The notes beneath the pieces are model-generated. The model was not told the DNA's origin. It ran no database searches and saw only the letters and a list, made by a program, of their open reading frames with translations. A stretch of 64,000 bases of DNA from Arthrobacter ulcerisalmonis (GTDB taxonomy: Bacteria; Actinomycetota; Actinomycetes; Actinomycetales; Micrococcaceae): the NCBI RefSeq assembly GCF_900609065.1, contig NZ_UXAU01000041.1:1-64000 (forward strand), written 5' to 3'. The stretch's first letter is position 1. Each line of letters starts with the position of its first letter. This document shows positions 27,190 to 34,965 of this stretch, piece by piece. The translations under genes and the position numbers were made by a program.

Positions 27190-27576
27190 ATGTCCAACAT
27201 TCCCGAAGAACTGTCCTACACCGCCGAACACGAATGGATCTCCGCCCCGGACGCCAATGGGGTAGTCCGCGTAGGCATCACCGATTTCGCCCAAGATGCC
27301 TTGGGCGACGTGGTCTACGCGCAGCTGCCGGAATCCGGAACCAAGGTCACGGCCAACGAAGTGGTGGGCGAAGTAGAGTCCACCAAGAGTGTCAGCGACA
27401 TCTACGCACCCGTCAGCGGCGAAATCGTCTCGCGCAACGACTCCCTGGACACCGAATCGGCCCTGATCAACACCGATCCTTACGGCGACGGCTGGCTTTT
27501 CGAGGTCAAACTCGCTGACGCCGACGCCATGGAGTCACTGCTCAGTGCATCGGAGTACGAACAGCAGGTAGGCTGA
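27190..27576 (+). CDS. gcvH: Glycine cleavage system H protein
   Basis: 128 aa, standard length. The lipoyl attachment motif EVVGEVESTKSVSDIYAPVSG has Lys66 as the modified residue. H protein shuttles the aminomethyl group between GcvP, GcvT and Lpd. AAAGG lies upstream of the ATG. gcvP and gcvT are not in the window; instead garA, two merR genes and a DUF151 gene follow, the conserved actinobacterial arrangement (Rv1826-Rv1830). Confidence 0.96.
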   Translation: MSNIPEELSYTAEHEWISAPDANGVVRVGITDFAQDALGDVVYAQLPESGTKVTANEVVGEVESTKSVSDIYAPVSGEIVSRNDSLDTESALINTDPYGDGWLFEVKLADADAMESLLSASEYEQQVG

Positions 27577-27730
27577 AGATAGCCGGTTAAGCCGGTCCGG
27601 CCCCCGAACCTTTGACTGGGTATCTCCGCACGTCAGAGGCCGTTGGGAGCCGGAGCCGGACCTTTCTGAAAAGGTCGGCCGGAAATTGAGAGTTGCAGGC
27701 CCGAGCCTGCTGCGTAATGAGGAGGAATCC

Positions 27731-28204
27731 ATGGCTGGCCATATCGAAAACCCTGCCGACGGGGATTACGGCGTGGGGTCGGCTGGGGCATCGGAGACCA
27801 CCTCGATCCACATCACTCCCGTGGCCGAAACACCCGCTACTGCTCCGCAACTGTCTGCGGAGGAACGCACGTCCGTCGAAGCACTGCCCGCTGGTTCCGC
27901 CCTGCTCGTGGCCCACAGCGGCCCGAACGCTGGCGCCCGGTTCCTGCTCGACTCGGACGTCACCACCGCTGGGCGGCACCCAGAAGCTGGCATCTTCCTG
28001 GACGACGTCACCGTCTCCCGGCGGCATGTCGAGTTCCGCCGCACGGACAAGGGCTTCGAAGTGGTGGACAAGAATAGCCTCAACGGCACCTATGTCAACC
28101 AAGACCGGGTGGATGCGGTGGAACTGAAGTCCGGCAGTGAAGTCCAGATCGGTAAGTTCCGCCTGACCTTCTACCTGAGCCCTGCCGTCGCAGGCCGCGG
28201 CTGA
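27731..28204 (+). CDS. garA: FHA-domain regulator, GarA/OdhI type
   Basis: 157 aa with GGAGGA upstream of the ATG. The C-terminal FHA domain spans about 65-150 (GRHPEAGIFLDDVTVSRRHVEF, NSLNGTYVNQDRV) with the conserved Arg and Ser-Arg-Arg-His. Residues 22-25 read ETTS, the Thr-Thr motif phosphorylated by PknG/PknB-type kinases in GarA and OdhI. In those proteins the unphosphorylated form binds and inhibits 2-oxoglutarate dehydrogenase, and phosphorylation releases it. The same switch between TCA flux and glutamate synthesis is inferred here. Confidence 0.9.
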   Translation: MAGHIENPADGDYGVGSAGASETTSIHITPVAETPATAPQLSAEERTSVEALPAGSALLVAHSGPNAGARFLLDSDVTTAGRHPEAGIFLDDVTVSRRHVEFRRTDKGFEVVDKNSLNGTYVNQDRVDAVELKSGSEVQIGKFRLTFYLSPAVAGRG

Positions 28205-28221
28205 TCCGGGAACACCTGCCT

Positions 28222-28944
28222 GTGGCAATGGCACAACCGGACCGTCGGGGTCCCCAGGTCCTGAACATCGGCGAAGTCCTCGCACAACTCAGCGACGACT
28301 TCCCGGCCATGACTGCGTCAAAAATCCGGTTCCTGGAGGAAAAAGGCCTGATCAACCCGCGGCGCACGCCAGCGGGATATCGTCAGTACTCGGATAGTGA
28401 CGTGGAGCGCCTGCGGTTCGTCCTGGCGCTGCAACGGGACCAGTACCTTCCGCTCAAGGTGATCAAGGACTACCTGGACGCCATCGACAGGGGAGAGCGG
28501 CCGGAAAACCTGCCGCCCGGCGTCGTGGTTTCACCACGCATTGTCTCCGATGAACTCGCTGCGGAACTGCAGCGGCGCGGCAGGACCCTGAGCGAAGAGC
28601 AACTCCGGGCCGAGTCAGGCGCGAGCGTCCCGCTGGTGCACTCGCTGTTGAGCTTCGGCCTCATCAGCCACAGCGGTGGCCGATTCGACGAACACTCACT
28701 CCAGGTAGCCCGCGCCTGCGTCCAGCTGGAAAGCCACGGCCTGGAACCTCGCCACCTGCGCCCCTTCCAAGCCGCCGCGGAACGCGAATTCGGCCTCGTC
28801 GAGCGAGTGGTGGCCCCATTGGCGTCCCGCAAGGACGCCGCGTCCCAGGCTCGCGCCGCCGAAGCCGCCCGGGAAATCAGCGAACTTTGCCTCACCCTGC
28901 ACCGTGCCCTGGTCCAGGACCACATCGCACGTATGGACAACTGA
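28222..28944 (+). CDS. ftsR: MerR family transcriptional regulator, FtsR-like
   Basis: 240 aa. The N-terminal winged helix is LNIGEVLAQLSDDFPAMTAS followed by the MerR signature KIRFLEEKGLINPRRTPAGY and RQYSDSDVERLRFV; no Cys-rich metal site is seen. The position directly after garA corresponds to C. glutamicum FtsR, which activates ftsZ, and to Rv1828. A GTG at 28222 or ATG at 28228 can start it. The stop overlaps the DUF151 start (TGATG). Confidence 0.85.
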   Translation: MAMAQPDRRGPQVLNIGEVLAQLSDDFPAMTASKIRFLEEKGLINPRRTPAGYRQYSDSDVERLRFVLALQRDQYLPLKVIKDYLDAIDRGERPENLPPGVVVSPRIVSDELAAELQRRGRTLSEEQLRAESGASVPLVHSLLSFGLISHSGGRFDEHSLQVARACVQLESHGLEPRHLRPFQAAAEREFGLVERVVAPLASRKDAASQARAAEAAREISELCLTLHRALVQDHIARMDN

Positions 28945-29447
28945 TGATCGAAGTGGAAATCGTGGGTGTCCGCATCGAACTGCCTTCCAACCAACCCCTG
29001 GTGCTGCTGCGGGAGCTGCACGGCGAACGGCATGTGCCCATCTGGATCGGAACCCCTGAGGCAAGCGCCATCGCACTGGCGCAACAGGGTGTGGTCCCGC
29101 CCCGGCCCATGACCCACGACCTCCTGCTCGACGTCGTGGAAGCCTTGGGCCACACGGTGGTCAGCGTCAATATCGTGGCGGTTGAGGACAACATCTTTTA
29201 TGGCCAGCTGCAGTTCGACAGCGGTACCACTGTCAGCTCACGTGCCTCCGATGCCCTGGCTCTGGCGCTGCGCGCCAAGTGCCGCATCTGGTGCGCTGAC
29301 TCCGTCATGGACGAGGCCGGAGTTCGGATCACCGAGCACGATGACGGTGAAGACGCCCAGCCTGCACCAGCAGTGGACCAGGAAGGCGAACTGCGCCGCT
29401 TCCGCGAGTTCCTCGACGACGTTGAGCCGGAAGACTTCGACGGCTGA
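28944..29447 (+). CDS. DUF151 bifunctional nuclease family protein
   Basis: 167 aa with the DUF151 core: VEIVGVRIELPSNQPLVLLRE, HVPIWIGTPEASAIALAQQG, PRPMTHDLLLDVVEALG and SSRASDALALALRA. Plant and mycobacterial relatives have reported nuclease activity, but the physiological role in actinobacteria is unclear. It is translationally coupled to the ftsR-like gene and corresponds to Rv1829. The C-terminal tail is acidic (FLDDVEPEDFDG). Confidence 0.9.
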   Translation: MIEVEIVGVRIELPSNQPLVLLRELHGERHVPIWIGTPEASAIALAQQGVVPPRPMTHDLLLDVVEALGHTVVSVNIVAVEDNIFYGQLQFDSGTTVSSRASDALALALRAKCRIWCADSVMDEAGVRITEHDDGEDAQPAPAVDQEGELRRFREFLDDVEPEDFDG

Positions 29448-29462
29448 GGTCACGTTAAGGTT

Positions 29463-29482
29463 AAAGTTGAGGCTGAAACTTT
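29463..29482. promoter_or_regulatory. AAAGTT-N8-AACTTT dyad upstream of second merR
   Basis: Exact inverted half-sites AAAGTT (29463-29468) and AACTTT (29477-29482) with an eight-base spacer form a 20-bp dyad, the size of a MerR-type operator. It lies upstream of a promoter that fits the consensus, so it may be the target of one of the two MerR proteins of this cluster. Confidence 0.45.
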
Positions 29483-29512
29483 CGACACGCCCCCTCGAAG
29501 CCCCCAACGTCT

Positions 29513-29541
29513 TTGACCTTGGCCCCCGCCGGGCCTAACGT
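29513..29541 (+). promoter_or_regulatory. Promoter TTGACC-N17-TAACGT for second merR gene
   Basis: A -35 TTGACC at 29513-29518 and a -10 TAACGT at 29536-29541 are separated by exactly 17 bp, upstream of the merR gene at 29674. The 226-bp gap from the DUF151 gene also indicates an independent transcript. Confidence 0.6.
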
Positions 29542-29673
29542 CGAGGTATTAGGTTCCCATTGCGTACGGCAGCCGGGCACGTCACACTGGAAAGTGCGCC
29601 CTGCGGACATGGCCAGTCTGGCCTCGTGCTCGTGTGCAGTAGCTCCGGGGAACGCACAACAAGGAGGATCCAG

Positions 29674-30267
29674 GTGAGTCCCAAAGGCGAATCAGGCGGG
29701 CTGAAGCAGCCCACTGGCGGTGCTGCTGTGCCCGTCAGCGGAGCTCAGGGCCTCCTGTTCACGGAGGACCTCCCCGTTCTTGACGAAGACGCCGGCTACC
29801 GCGGCCCCACCGCCTGTAAAGCAGCCGGCATCACGTACCGCCAGCTGGATTACTGGGCCCGCACCGGACTCGTTGAGCCCGCTGTCCGCGGCGCAGCCGG
29901 ATCCGGCTCCCAGCGCCTCTACGGTTTCCGGGACATCCTGGTCCTCAAAGTGGTCAAGCGGCTCCTGGACACCGGAGTATCGCTGCAGCAGATCCGCACC
30001 GCCGTGGAACACCTCCGGGAGCGAGGCGTCGAAGACCTCGCCCAGATCACGCTGATGAGCGACGGCGCCAGTGTCTACGAATGCACGTCCGCCGACGAAG
30101 TCATCGACCTGGTGCAGGGCGGCCAGGGAGTCTTCGGCATCGCCGTAGGCCGCGTGTGGCGTGAAGTTGAAGGCAGCCTCGCCTCGCTGCCCAGTGAGCA
30201 CGCCGTTGAACAATCCTTCCCGGATGATGAGTTGAGCAAGCGCAGGGCCACCCGAAAAATCAGCTGA
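29674..30267 (+). CDS. MerR family transcriptional regulator (Rv1830-like)
   Basis: 197 aa starting at a GTG with AAGGAGG six bases upstream. The MerR DNA-binding domain is CKAAGITYRQLDYWARTGLVEP followed by RLYGFRDILVLKVVKRLLDTGVSLQQIRTAVEHLRERG. The preceding region is a flexible tail with GLLFTEDLPVLDEDAGYRGP, conserved in this subfamily. The mycobacterial counterpart Rv1830 has been linked to cell-division control; that role is inferred. It ends just before a bidirectional terminator. Confidence 0.88.
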   Translation: MSPKGESGGLKQPTGGAAVPVSGAQGLLFTEDLPVLDEDAGYRGPTACKAAGITYRQLDYWARTGLVEPAVRGAAGSGSQRLYGFRDILVLKVVKRLLDTGVSLQQIRTAVEHLRERGVEDLAQITLMSDGASVYECTSADEVIDLVQGGQGVFGIAVGRVWREVEGSLASLPSEHAVEQSFPDDELSKRRATRKIS

Positions 30268-30279
30268 CCACCGCGCCAC

Positions 30280-30309
30280 AAAAAAGCCGCTCCTCGGAGC
30301 GGCTTTTTT
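30280..30309. terminator. Bidirectional terminator between merR and orphan parA
   Basis: A perfect 14-bp stem AAAAAAGCCGCTCC / GGAGCGGCTTTTTT with a two-base loop has a U-run on both strands, so it can end the rightward merR transcript and the leftward ParA transcript. Confidence 0.92.
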
Positions 30310-30341
30310 GTTTAGCTTGCTGTCTGTGACCGGCAGTATCC

Positions 30342-31160
30342 CTAGCGGGCGCGGCTGCGCAGGCCGCCACCAGCCGCCATCACGTTGGCCAGCAGGTCGT
30401 CAAAAAGTCCGGCTGCGGTTTTGGCCGAATCGCCGGGCCACTGGTGCACGGGGTGGGCTGCGCCTTGGATCTGCTGCCAGTTGGCCTGTTCCGGAATCCT
30501 CGGGCTGAGCAACAGCTCGCCAAACATGGATTCCATCTCGGCCAGCCGGTAGGTGTGTTCGGAGGAGCTGGGACGGACCCGGTTGGCCACAATGCCTGCA
30601 GGTACCAGGTTGGGGGCGAACTCGCGCCGGAACAACTGGATGGCTCGCAGGGTGCGCTCGGTACCAGCCACGGAGAAGAGCCCAGGTTCGGCGACCAGGG
30701 CCACCTTGTCGCTGGCGGACCACGCCATCCTGGTCAGGCCGTTGAGTGACGGCGGGCAGTCGATGAGCACCAGCTGATACTTGTCGGCGCCGGCAAGCAC
30801 TGTGGAGAGTCGGCGCAGGTCACGCCTGCCAAGGTCCGGACGGTCGTAGATGCCTGTGTAGGCGGACCCGACGGCGACGTCCAGGACTGCTGGTCCGGAC
30901 CCGTTGGATGAAGCCTTGGCGGTCCAGCTGCTACCAACCACGTTGTCCGCGAGCCGTGCCCGGCGGGGACTCTTGAGCATCTTGCCAATGTCCAGCTGAT
31001 CACCAGGCTGCACGCCCAAGGCGGTGGTGGCATCGGCATGCGGATCGAGGTCAACCACCAAAGTCCGGATTCCTGCGGCCAGCGCCGCCGAGGCTAGTCC
31101 TGTGGTGACGGAGGTCTTGCCGACCCCGCCCTTGAGGCTGCTGATGCTGACTACTTGCAC
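30342..31160 (-). CDS. Orphan ParA family ATPase
   Basis: 272 aa. Deviant Walker A ISSLKGGVGKTSVTTGLA, VVDLDPHADATTALG and LIDCPPSLNGLTRMAW define a ParA/MinD-like ATPase. There is no ParB, parS or partner next to it. The GTG at 31160 is preferred over a TTG at 31172 because a TAGGTT -10 (31173-31178, minus strand) would place transcription initiation between them, giving a very short or no leader. It sits beside the gcvH-garA-ftsR cluster and differs from the ScpAB-linked ParA. The cargo is unknown. Confidence 0.85.
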   Translation of the reverse strand: MQVVSISSLKGGVGKTSVTTGLASAALAAGIRTLVVDLDPHADATTALGVQPGDQLDIGKMLKSPRRARLADNVVGSSWTAKASSNGSGPAVLDVAVGSAYTGIYDRPDLGRRDLRRLSTVLAGADKYQLVLIDCPPSLNGLTRMAWSASDKVALVAEPGLFSVAGTERTLRAIQLFRREFAPNLVPAGIVANRVRPSSSEHTYRLAEMESMFGELLLSPRIPEQANWQQIQGAAHPVHQWPGDSAKTAAGLFDDLLANVMAAGGGLRSRAR

Positions 31161-31366
31161 TTGAGAGACCAAAACCTAACGCCGGTTGCCCTGTTCGGAG
31201 TACTTTGGCTCGGCAGAACCGAGTCCGGACGGACCTGCCGCCCTACTCATCATATGTTGCTGTCTGGACGTTTATTGCTTTCTACGGCGGCGGCACGGCA
31301 ACGGACTTTGGGTCGGGGTATTTTTAGTGACGACCGCGAAACTCTTTGGGAGATGACGGGGATTAC

Positions 31367-31382
31367 TGTGATGGTTGTCACG
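31367..31382. promoter_or_regulatory. Crp/GlxR-like site upstream of pyc
   Basis: TGTGATGGTTGTCACG matches TGTGA-N6-TCACA at nine of ten specified bases. It lies about 77 bp upstream of the pyruvate carboxylase ATG in a 298-bp gap that otherwise holds only the divergent promoters. Control of anaplerosis by a cAMP-responsive regulator is inferred. Confidence 0.5.
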
Positions 31383-31458
31383 AAGATTTGTCATGGGCGG
31401 CACCGTTCTTAGACACTGTGACCACTCACCGATCCAATCGCAATGATGCAGGAGAAGT

Positions 31459-34400
31459 ATGTTTTCCAAAGTACTGGTGGCCAACCGCGGCGAAATCGCG
31501 ATCAGGGCCTTCCGCGCCGGCTACGAGCTGGGTGCCAAAACCGTTGCTGTGTTCCCTCATGAGGATCGAAACTCGATCCACCGCCAGAAGGCGGATGAGG
31601 CGTATCTGATTGGTGAAGAAGGACACCCGGTCCGCGCTTACCTGGACGTGGCTGAGGTGGTGCGGGTCGCCAAGGAGTCAGGTGCCGACGCCATCTACCC
31701 CGGCTACGGCTTCCTCTCCGAAAATCCGGACCTGGCCCGGGCGGCCAAGGAAGCTGGCATCACGTTCGTCGGCCCGCCGGCCGAGGTACTGGAGCTGGCT
31801 GGCAACAAGGTGGCGGCCCTTAAAGCTGCCCGCGAAGCCGGCGTCCCCGTCCTGAAGTCCAGCGAGCCGTCCAAGGACCTGGACGAACTCATCAAGGCAG
31901 CAGACGAAATCGGCTTCCCCATCTTCGCCAAGGCCGTAGCCGGCGGTGGCGGCCGTGGCATGCGCCGCGTGGACACCCGTGAAGCCCTTCCAGAGGCACT
32001 CAACGCGGCCATGCGCGAGGCTGACGCCGCCTTCGGTGACCCCACCATGTTCCTGGAACAGGCGGTCTTGCGCCCACGGCACATCGAAGTGCAGATCCTG
32101 GCTGACGCAGAGGGCAACATCATGCACCTCTTCGAACGTGACTGCTCCATCCAGCGTCGCCACCAGAAGGTCATCGAAATTGCGCCCGCTCCCAACCTGG
32201 ACGAGGGCATCCGGCAGGCCCTTTACCGCGATGCCGTGAAGTTCGCCAAGGCACTGAACTACGTCAACGCAGGAACCGTCGAGTTCCTGGTGGACACCGT
32301 GGGTGAACGGGCCGGCCAGCACGTCTTCATCGAAATGAACCCGCGCATCCAGGTGGAGCACACCGTCACCGAAGAAGTCACGGACGTGGACCTGGTGCAG
32401 GCGCAGATGCGGATCGCGGCCGGCGAGACCCTCGCGGACCTCGGCCTCTCGCAGGAAACGGTGCACCTCAAGGGCGCCGCGCTGCAGAGCCGCATCACCA
32501 CTGAAGACCCCAGTAATGGGTTCCGCCCCGACGTCGGAAAGATCACTGCCTACCGTTCCGCCGGTGGCGCAGGGGTACGGCTCGACGGCGGCACCGTCTA
32601 CTCGGGTGCCGAAATCAGCCCGCACTTCGATTCCCTGTTGGTGAAGCTCACCTGCCGCGGACGCGATTACCCCGCGGCCGTTGCCCGGGCCCGCCGGGCC
32701 CTTGCGGAATTCCGGATCCGTGGCGTGTCCACCAACATCCCCTTCATCCAGGCTGTCCTCGATGATGAGGCCTTCATCGCCGGCGATGTTGCCACCAGCT
32801 TCATCGATGAGCGCCCCGAGCTGCTCAAGGCCCGGGTCTCGGCCGACCGTGGCACCAAGCTGCTGACCTGGCTTGCCGATGTCACCGTCAACAAGCCCAA
32901 CGGCGAGTTGACGGTCCACTCAGACCCGGCGGACAAGCTTCCCGTCGTCAAAGACGCAACGATCGAACCTGGCTCCCGGCAGCGGCTGCAGGAACTCGGC
33001 CCCGAAGGCTTCGCGGCGGCCCTCAGGGCCCAGACGGCCGTGGCCGTCACCGACACCACGTTCCGTGATGCCCACCAGTCGCTGTTGGCCACCCGGGTGC
33101 GCACTAGGGACCTGGTTGCCGCCGGACCTGCAGTGACGGCGCTCCTGCCGCAGCTGCTTTCGGTGGAAGCCTGGGGTGGCGCCACCTACGACGTCGCGCT
33201 ACGGTTCTTGGGCGAGGACCCGTGGGACCGGCTTGCCGCACTCCGGGAAGCCCTGCCGAACGTGTGCCTGCAGATGCTGCTGCGCGGCCGGAACACCGTG
33301 GGCTACACGCCCTACCCGGAAGAGGTGACCGAAGCCTTCGTCAACGAGGCCGCCGCCACGGGCATCGATATCTTCAGGATCTTCGACGCCCTCAACGACG
33401 TGAACCAGATGGCCCCGGCCATCCGCGCCGTCCGGGCCACGGGTACCGCCGTCGCAGAAGTTGCCCTCTGCTACACCGCGGACATGCTCAACCCAGACGA
33501 AACCCTCTACACCCTCGACTACTACCTGGAACTCGCGCAGAAGATCGTCGACGCCGGCGCCCACATCCTAGCCATCAAGGACATGGCCGGGCTGCTTCGG
33601 CCCGCCGCCGCCGCCCGGTTGGTGAAGGCACTGCGCGAACGGTTCGACCTGCCCGTGCACCTGCACACGCACGATACGGCCGGCGGCCAGTTGGCCACCC
33701 TCCTGGCAGCTGTCGATGCCGGCGTCGACGCCGTGGACGTGGCGTCCGCCTCGTTGGCCGGCACCACCAGCCAGCCGTCGGCGTCCTCGCTCGTTGCAGC
33801 GTTGGCGCATACTCCACGGGATACCGGCCTCAACCTGGACAGTGTGAGCTCACTGGAACCGTACTGGGAAGCCGTCCGACGCGTCTACGCCCCGTTCGAG
33901 TCCGGCCTGCCGGGCCCCACCGGCCGGGTCTACCAGCACGAGATTCCCGGCGGACAGCTGTCCAACCTGCGCCAGCAGGCCATGGCACTTGGTCTGGGGG
34001 AGCGCTTCGAGGCCATCGAGGATATGTACACCGCCGCGGACCGGATCCTGGGCCGCCTGGTCAAGGTCACGCCGTCGTCGAAGGTGGTGGGCGACCTCGC
34101 CCTGCACCTGGTGGGCCTGAACGCCGACCCGGCCGACTTCAACGAGAACCCGCAAAACTACGACATCCCGGATTCGGTCATCGGGTTCCTGTCTGGTGAA
34201 CTGGGCGACCCGCCCGGAGGCTGGCCGGAACCGTTCCGCACCAAGGCCCTCCAGGGCCGCAGCATCAAGGTGCGCGACGTGGAATTGAGTGCCGAGGACA
34301 GCGCTGCGCTGCAGGCGGACTCGAAGACGCGCCAGCACACCTTGAACCGGTTGCTGTTCGCCGGTCCCACCAAGGACTACCTGAAGAGCGTTGAGACCTA

Positions 34401-34854
34401 CGGCAACATCTCGGTCCTGGACACTCGTGACTACCTCTACGGCCTGCAGCAGGGCGGGGAGCATGAGATCACCCTTGAACGTGGCGTGCGCCTGATCGCG
34501 TCGCTCGAGGCCGTTTCGGAACCGGACGAAAAGGGTATGCGCACCGTCATGTGTACCCTCAACGGTCAGTCCCGCAATGTCACGGTCCGCGACCGCTCAG
34601 TGGTAAGCAACGTCAAGGCCACGGAGAAGGCCGACCCCGCCCAGCAGGGCCACGTTGCGGCACCGTTTGCCGGCGCCGTCACCGTGACAGTGAAGGCGGG
34701 CGACACCGTGGCGGCAGGCGATACCGTGGCCACCATCGAAGCCATGAAGATGGAAGCGTCCATCACGACGCCGGTGGGCGGCAAGGTCTCGCGCCTCGCC
34801 ATCTCCGCGGTGGAGCAGGTCCAGGGCGGCGATCTGCTGATCGTGGTCGAGTAA
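31459..34854 (+). CDS. pyc: Pyruvate carboxylase
   Basis: 1131-aa single-chain enzyme that makes oxaloacetate from pyruvate, bicarbonate and ATP. Biotin carboxylase domain at about 1-450 (VLVANRGEIAIRAFRAGYEL, GGGGRGMRRVD, FIEMNPRIQVEHTVTEEV), carboxyltransferase domain at about 520-810 (DTTFRDAHQSLLATRVRTRD, RIFDALNDVNQM, VHLHTHDTAGGQLATLL) and a C-terminal biotinyl domain with Lys1097 in EAMKMEAS. GGAGA precedes the ATG. It replenishes the TCA cycle, which fits the nearby dicarboxylate and GarA functions. Confidence 0.97.
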   Translation: MFSKVLVANRGEIAIRAFRAGYELGAKTVAVFPHEDRNSIHRQKADEAYLIGEEGHPVRAYLDVAEVVRVAKESGADAIYPGYGFLSENPDLARAAKEAGITFVGPPAEVLELAGNKVAALKAAREAGVPVLKSSEPSKDLDELIKAADEIGFPIFAKAVAGGGGRGMRRVDTREALPEALNAAMREADAAFGDPTMFLEQAVLRPRHIEVQILADAEGNIMHLFERDCSIQRRHQKVIEIAPAPNLDEGIRQALYRDAVKFAKALNYVNAGTVEFLVDTVGERAGQHVFIEMNPRIQVEHTVTEEVTDVDLVQAQMRIAAGETLADLGLSQETVHLKGAALQSRITTEDPSNGFRPDVGKITAYRSAGGAGVRLDGGTVYSGAEISPHFDSLLVKLTCRGRDYPAAVARARRALAEFRIRGVSTNIPFIQAVLDDEAFIAGDVATSFIDERPELLKARVSADRGTKLLTWLADVTVNKPNGELTVHSDPADKLPVVKDATIEPGSRQRLQELGPEGFAAALRAQTAVAVTDTTFRDAHQSLLATRVRTRDLVAAGPAVTALLPQLLSVEAWGGATYDVALRFLGEDPWDRLAALREALPNVCLQMLLRGRNTVGYTPYPEEVTEAFVNEAAATGIDIFRIFDALNDVNQMAPAIRAVRATGTAVAEVALCYTADMLNPDETLYTLDYYLELAQKIVDAGAHILAIKDMAGLLRPAAAARLVKALRERFDLPVHLHTHDTAGGQLATLLAAVDAGVDAVDVASASLAGTTSQPSASSLVAALAHTPRDTGLNLDSVSSLEPYWEAVRRVYAPFESGLPGPTGRVYQHEIPGGQLSNLRQQAMALGLGERFEAIEDMYTAADRILGRLVKVTPSSKVVGDLALHLVGLNADPADFNENPQNYDIPDSVIGFLSGELGDPPGGWPEPFRTKALQGRSIKVRDVELSAEDSAALQADSKTRQHTLNRLLFAGPTKDYLKSVETYGNISVLDTRDYLYGLQQGGEHEITLERGVRLIASLEAVSEPDEKGMRTVMCTLNGQSRNVTVRDRSVVSNVKATEKADPAQQGHVAAPFAGAVTVTVKAGDTVAAGDTVATIEAMKMEASITTPVGGKVSRLAISAVEQVQGGDLLIVVE

Positions 34855-34863
34855 CCACACCAC

Positions 34864-34928
34864 AACGAGGCGGGGCCACCCCCAGCCAAGGAACTGGATT
34901 CCTTGGCTGGGGGTGGCCCCGTCTCGTT
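34864..34928. terminator. Long bidirectional terminator between pyc and fadD
   Basis: A 29-bp stem with one G-U wobble (34865-34893 pairing with 34899-34927) and a five-base loop lies between the convergent pyc and acyl-CoA ligase genes. It is unusually long. No U-run, but the stability and position support a terminator for both strands. Confidence 0.8.
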
Positions 34929-34965
34929 GGTGCGCTTAGACCAGGTCTGCCGGCGGACCCTGCGG

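Noticed and set aside
27659..27676. Terminator between gcvH and garA
   Set aside because: GACCTTT/AAAGGTC forms a seven-base-pair hairpin but has no U-run, so it was not called a terminator.
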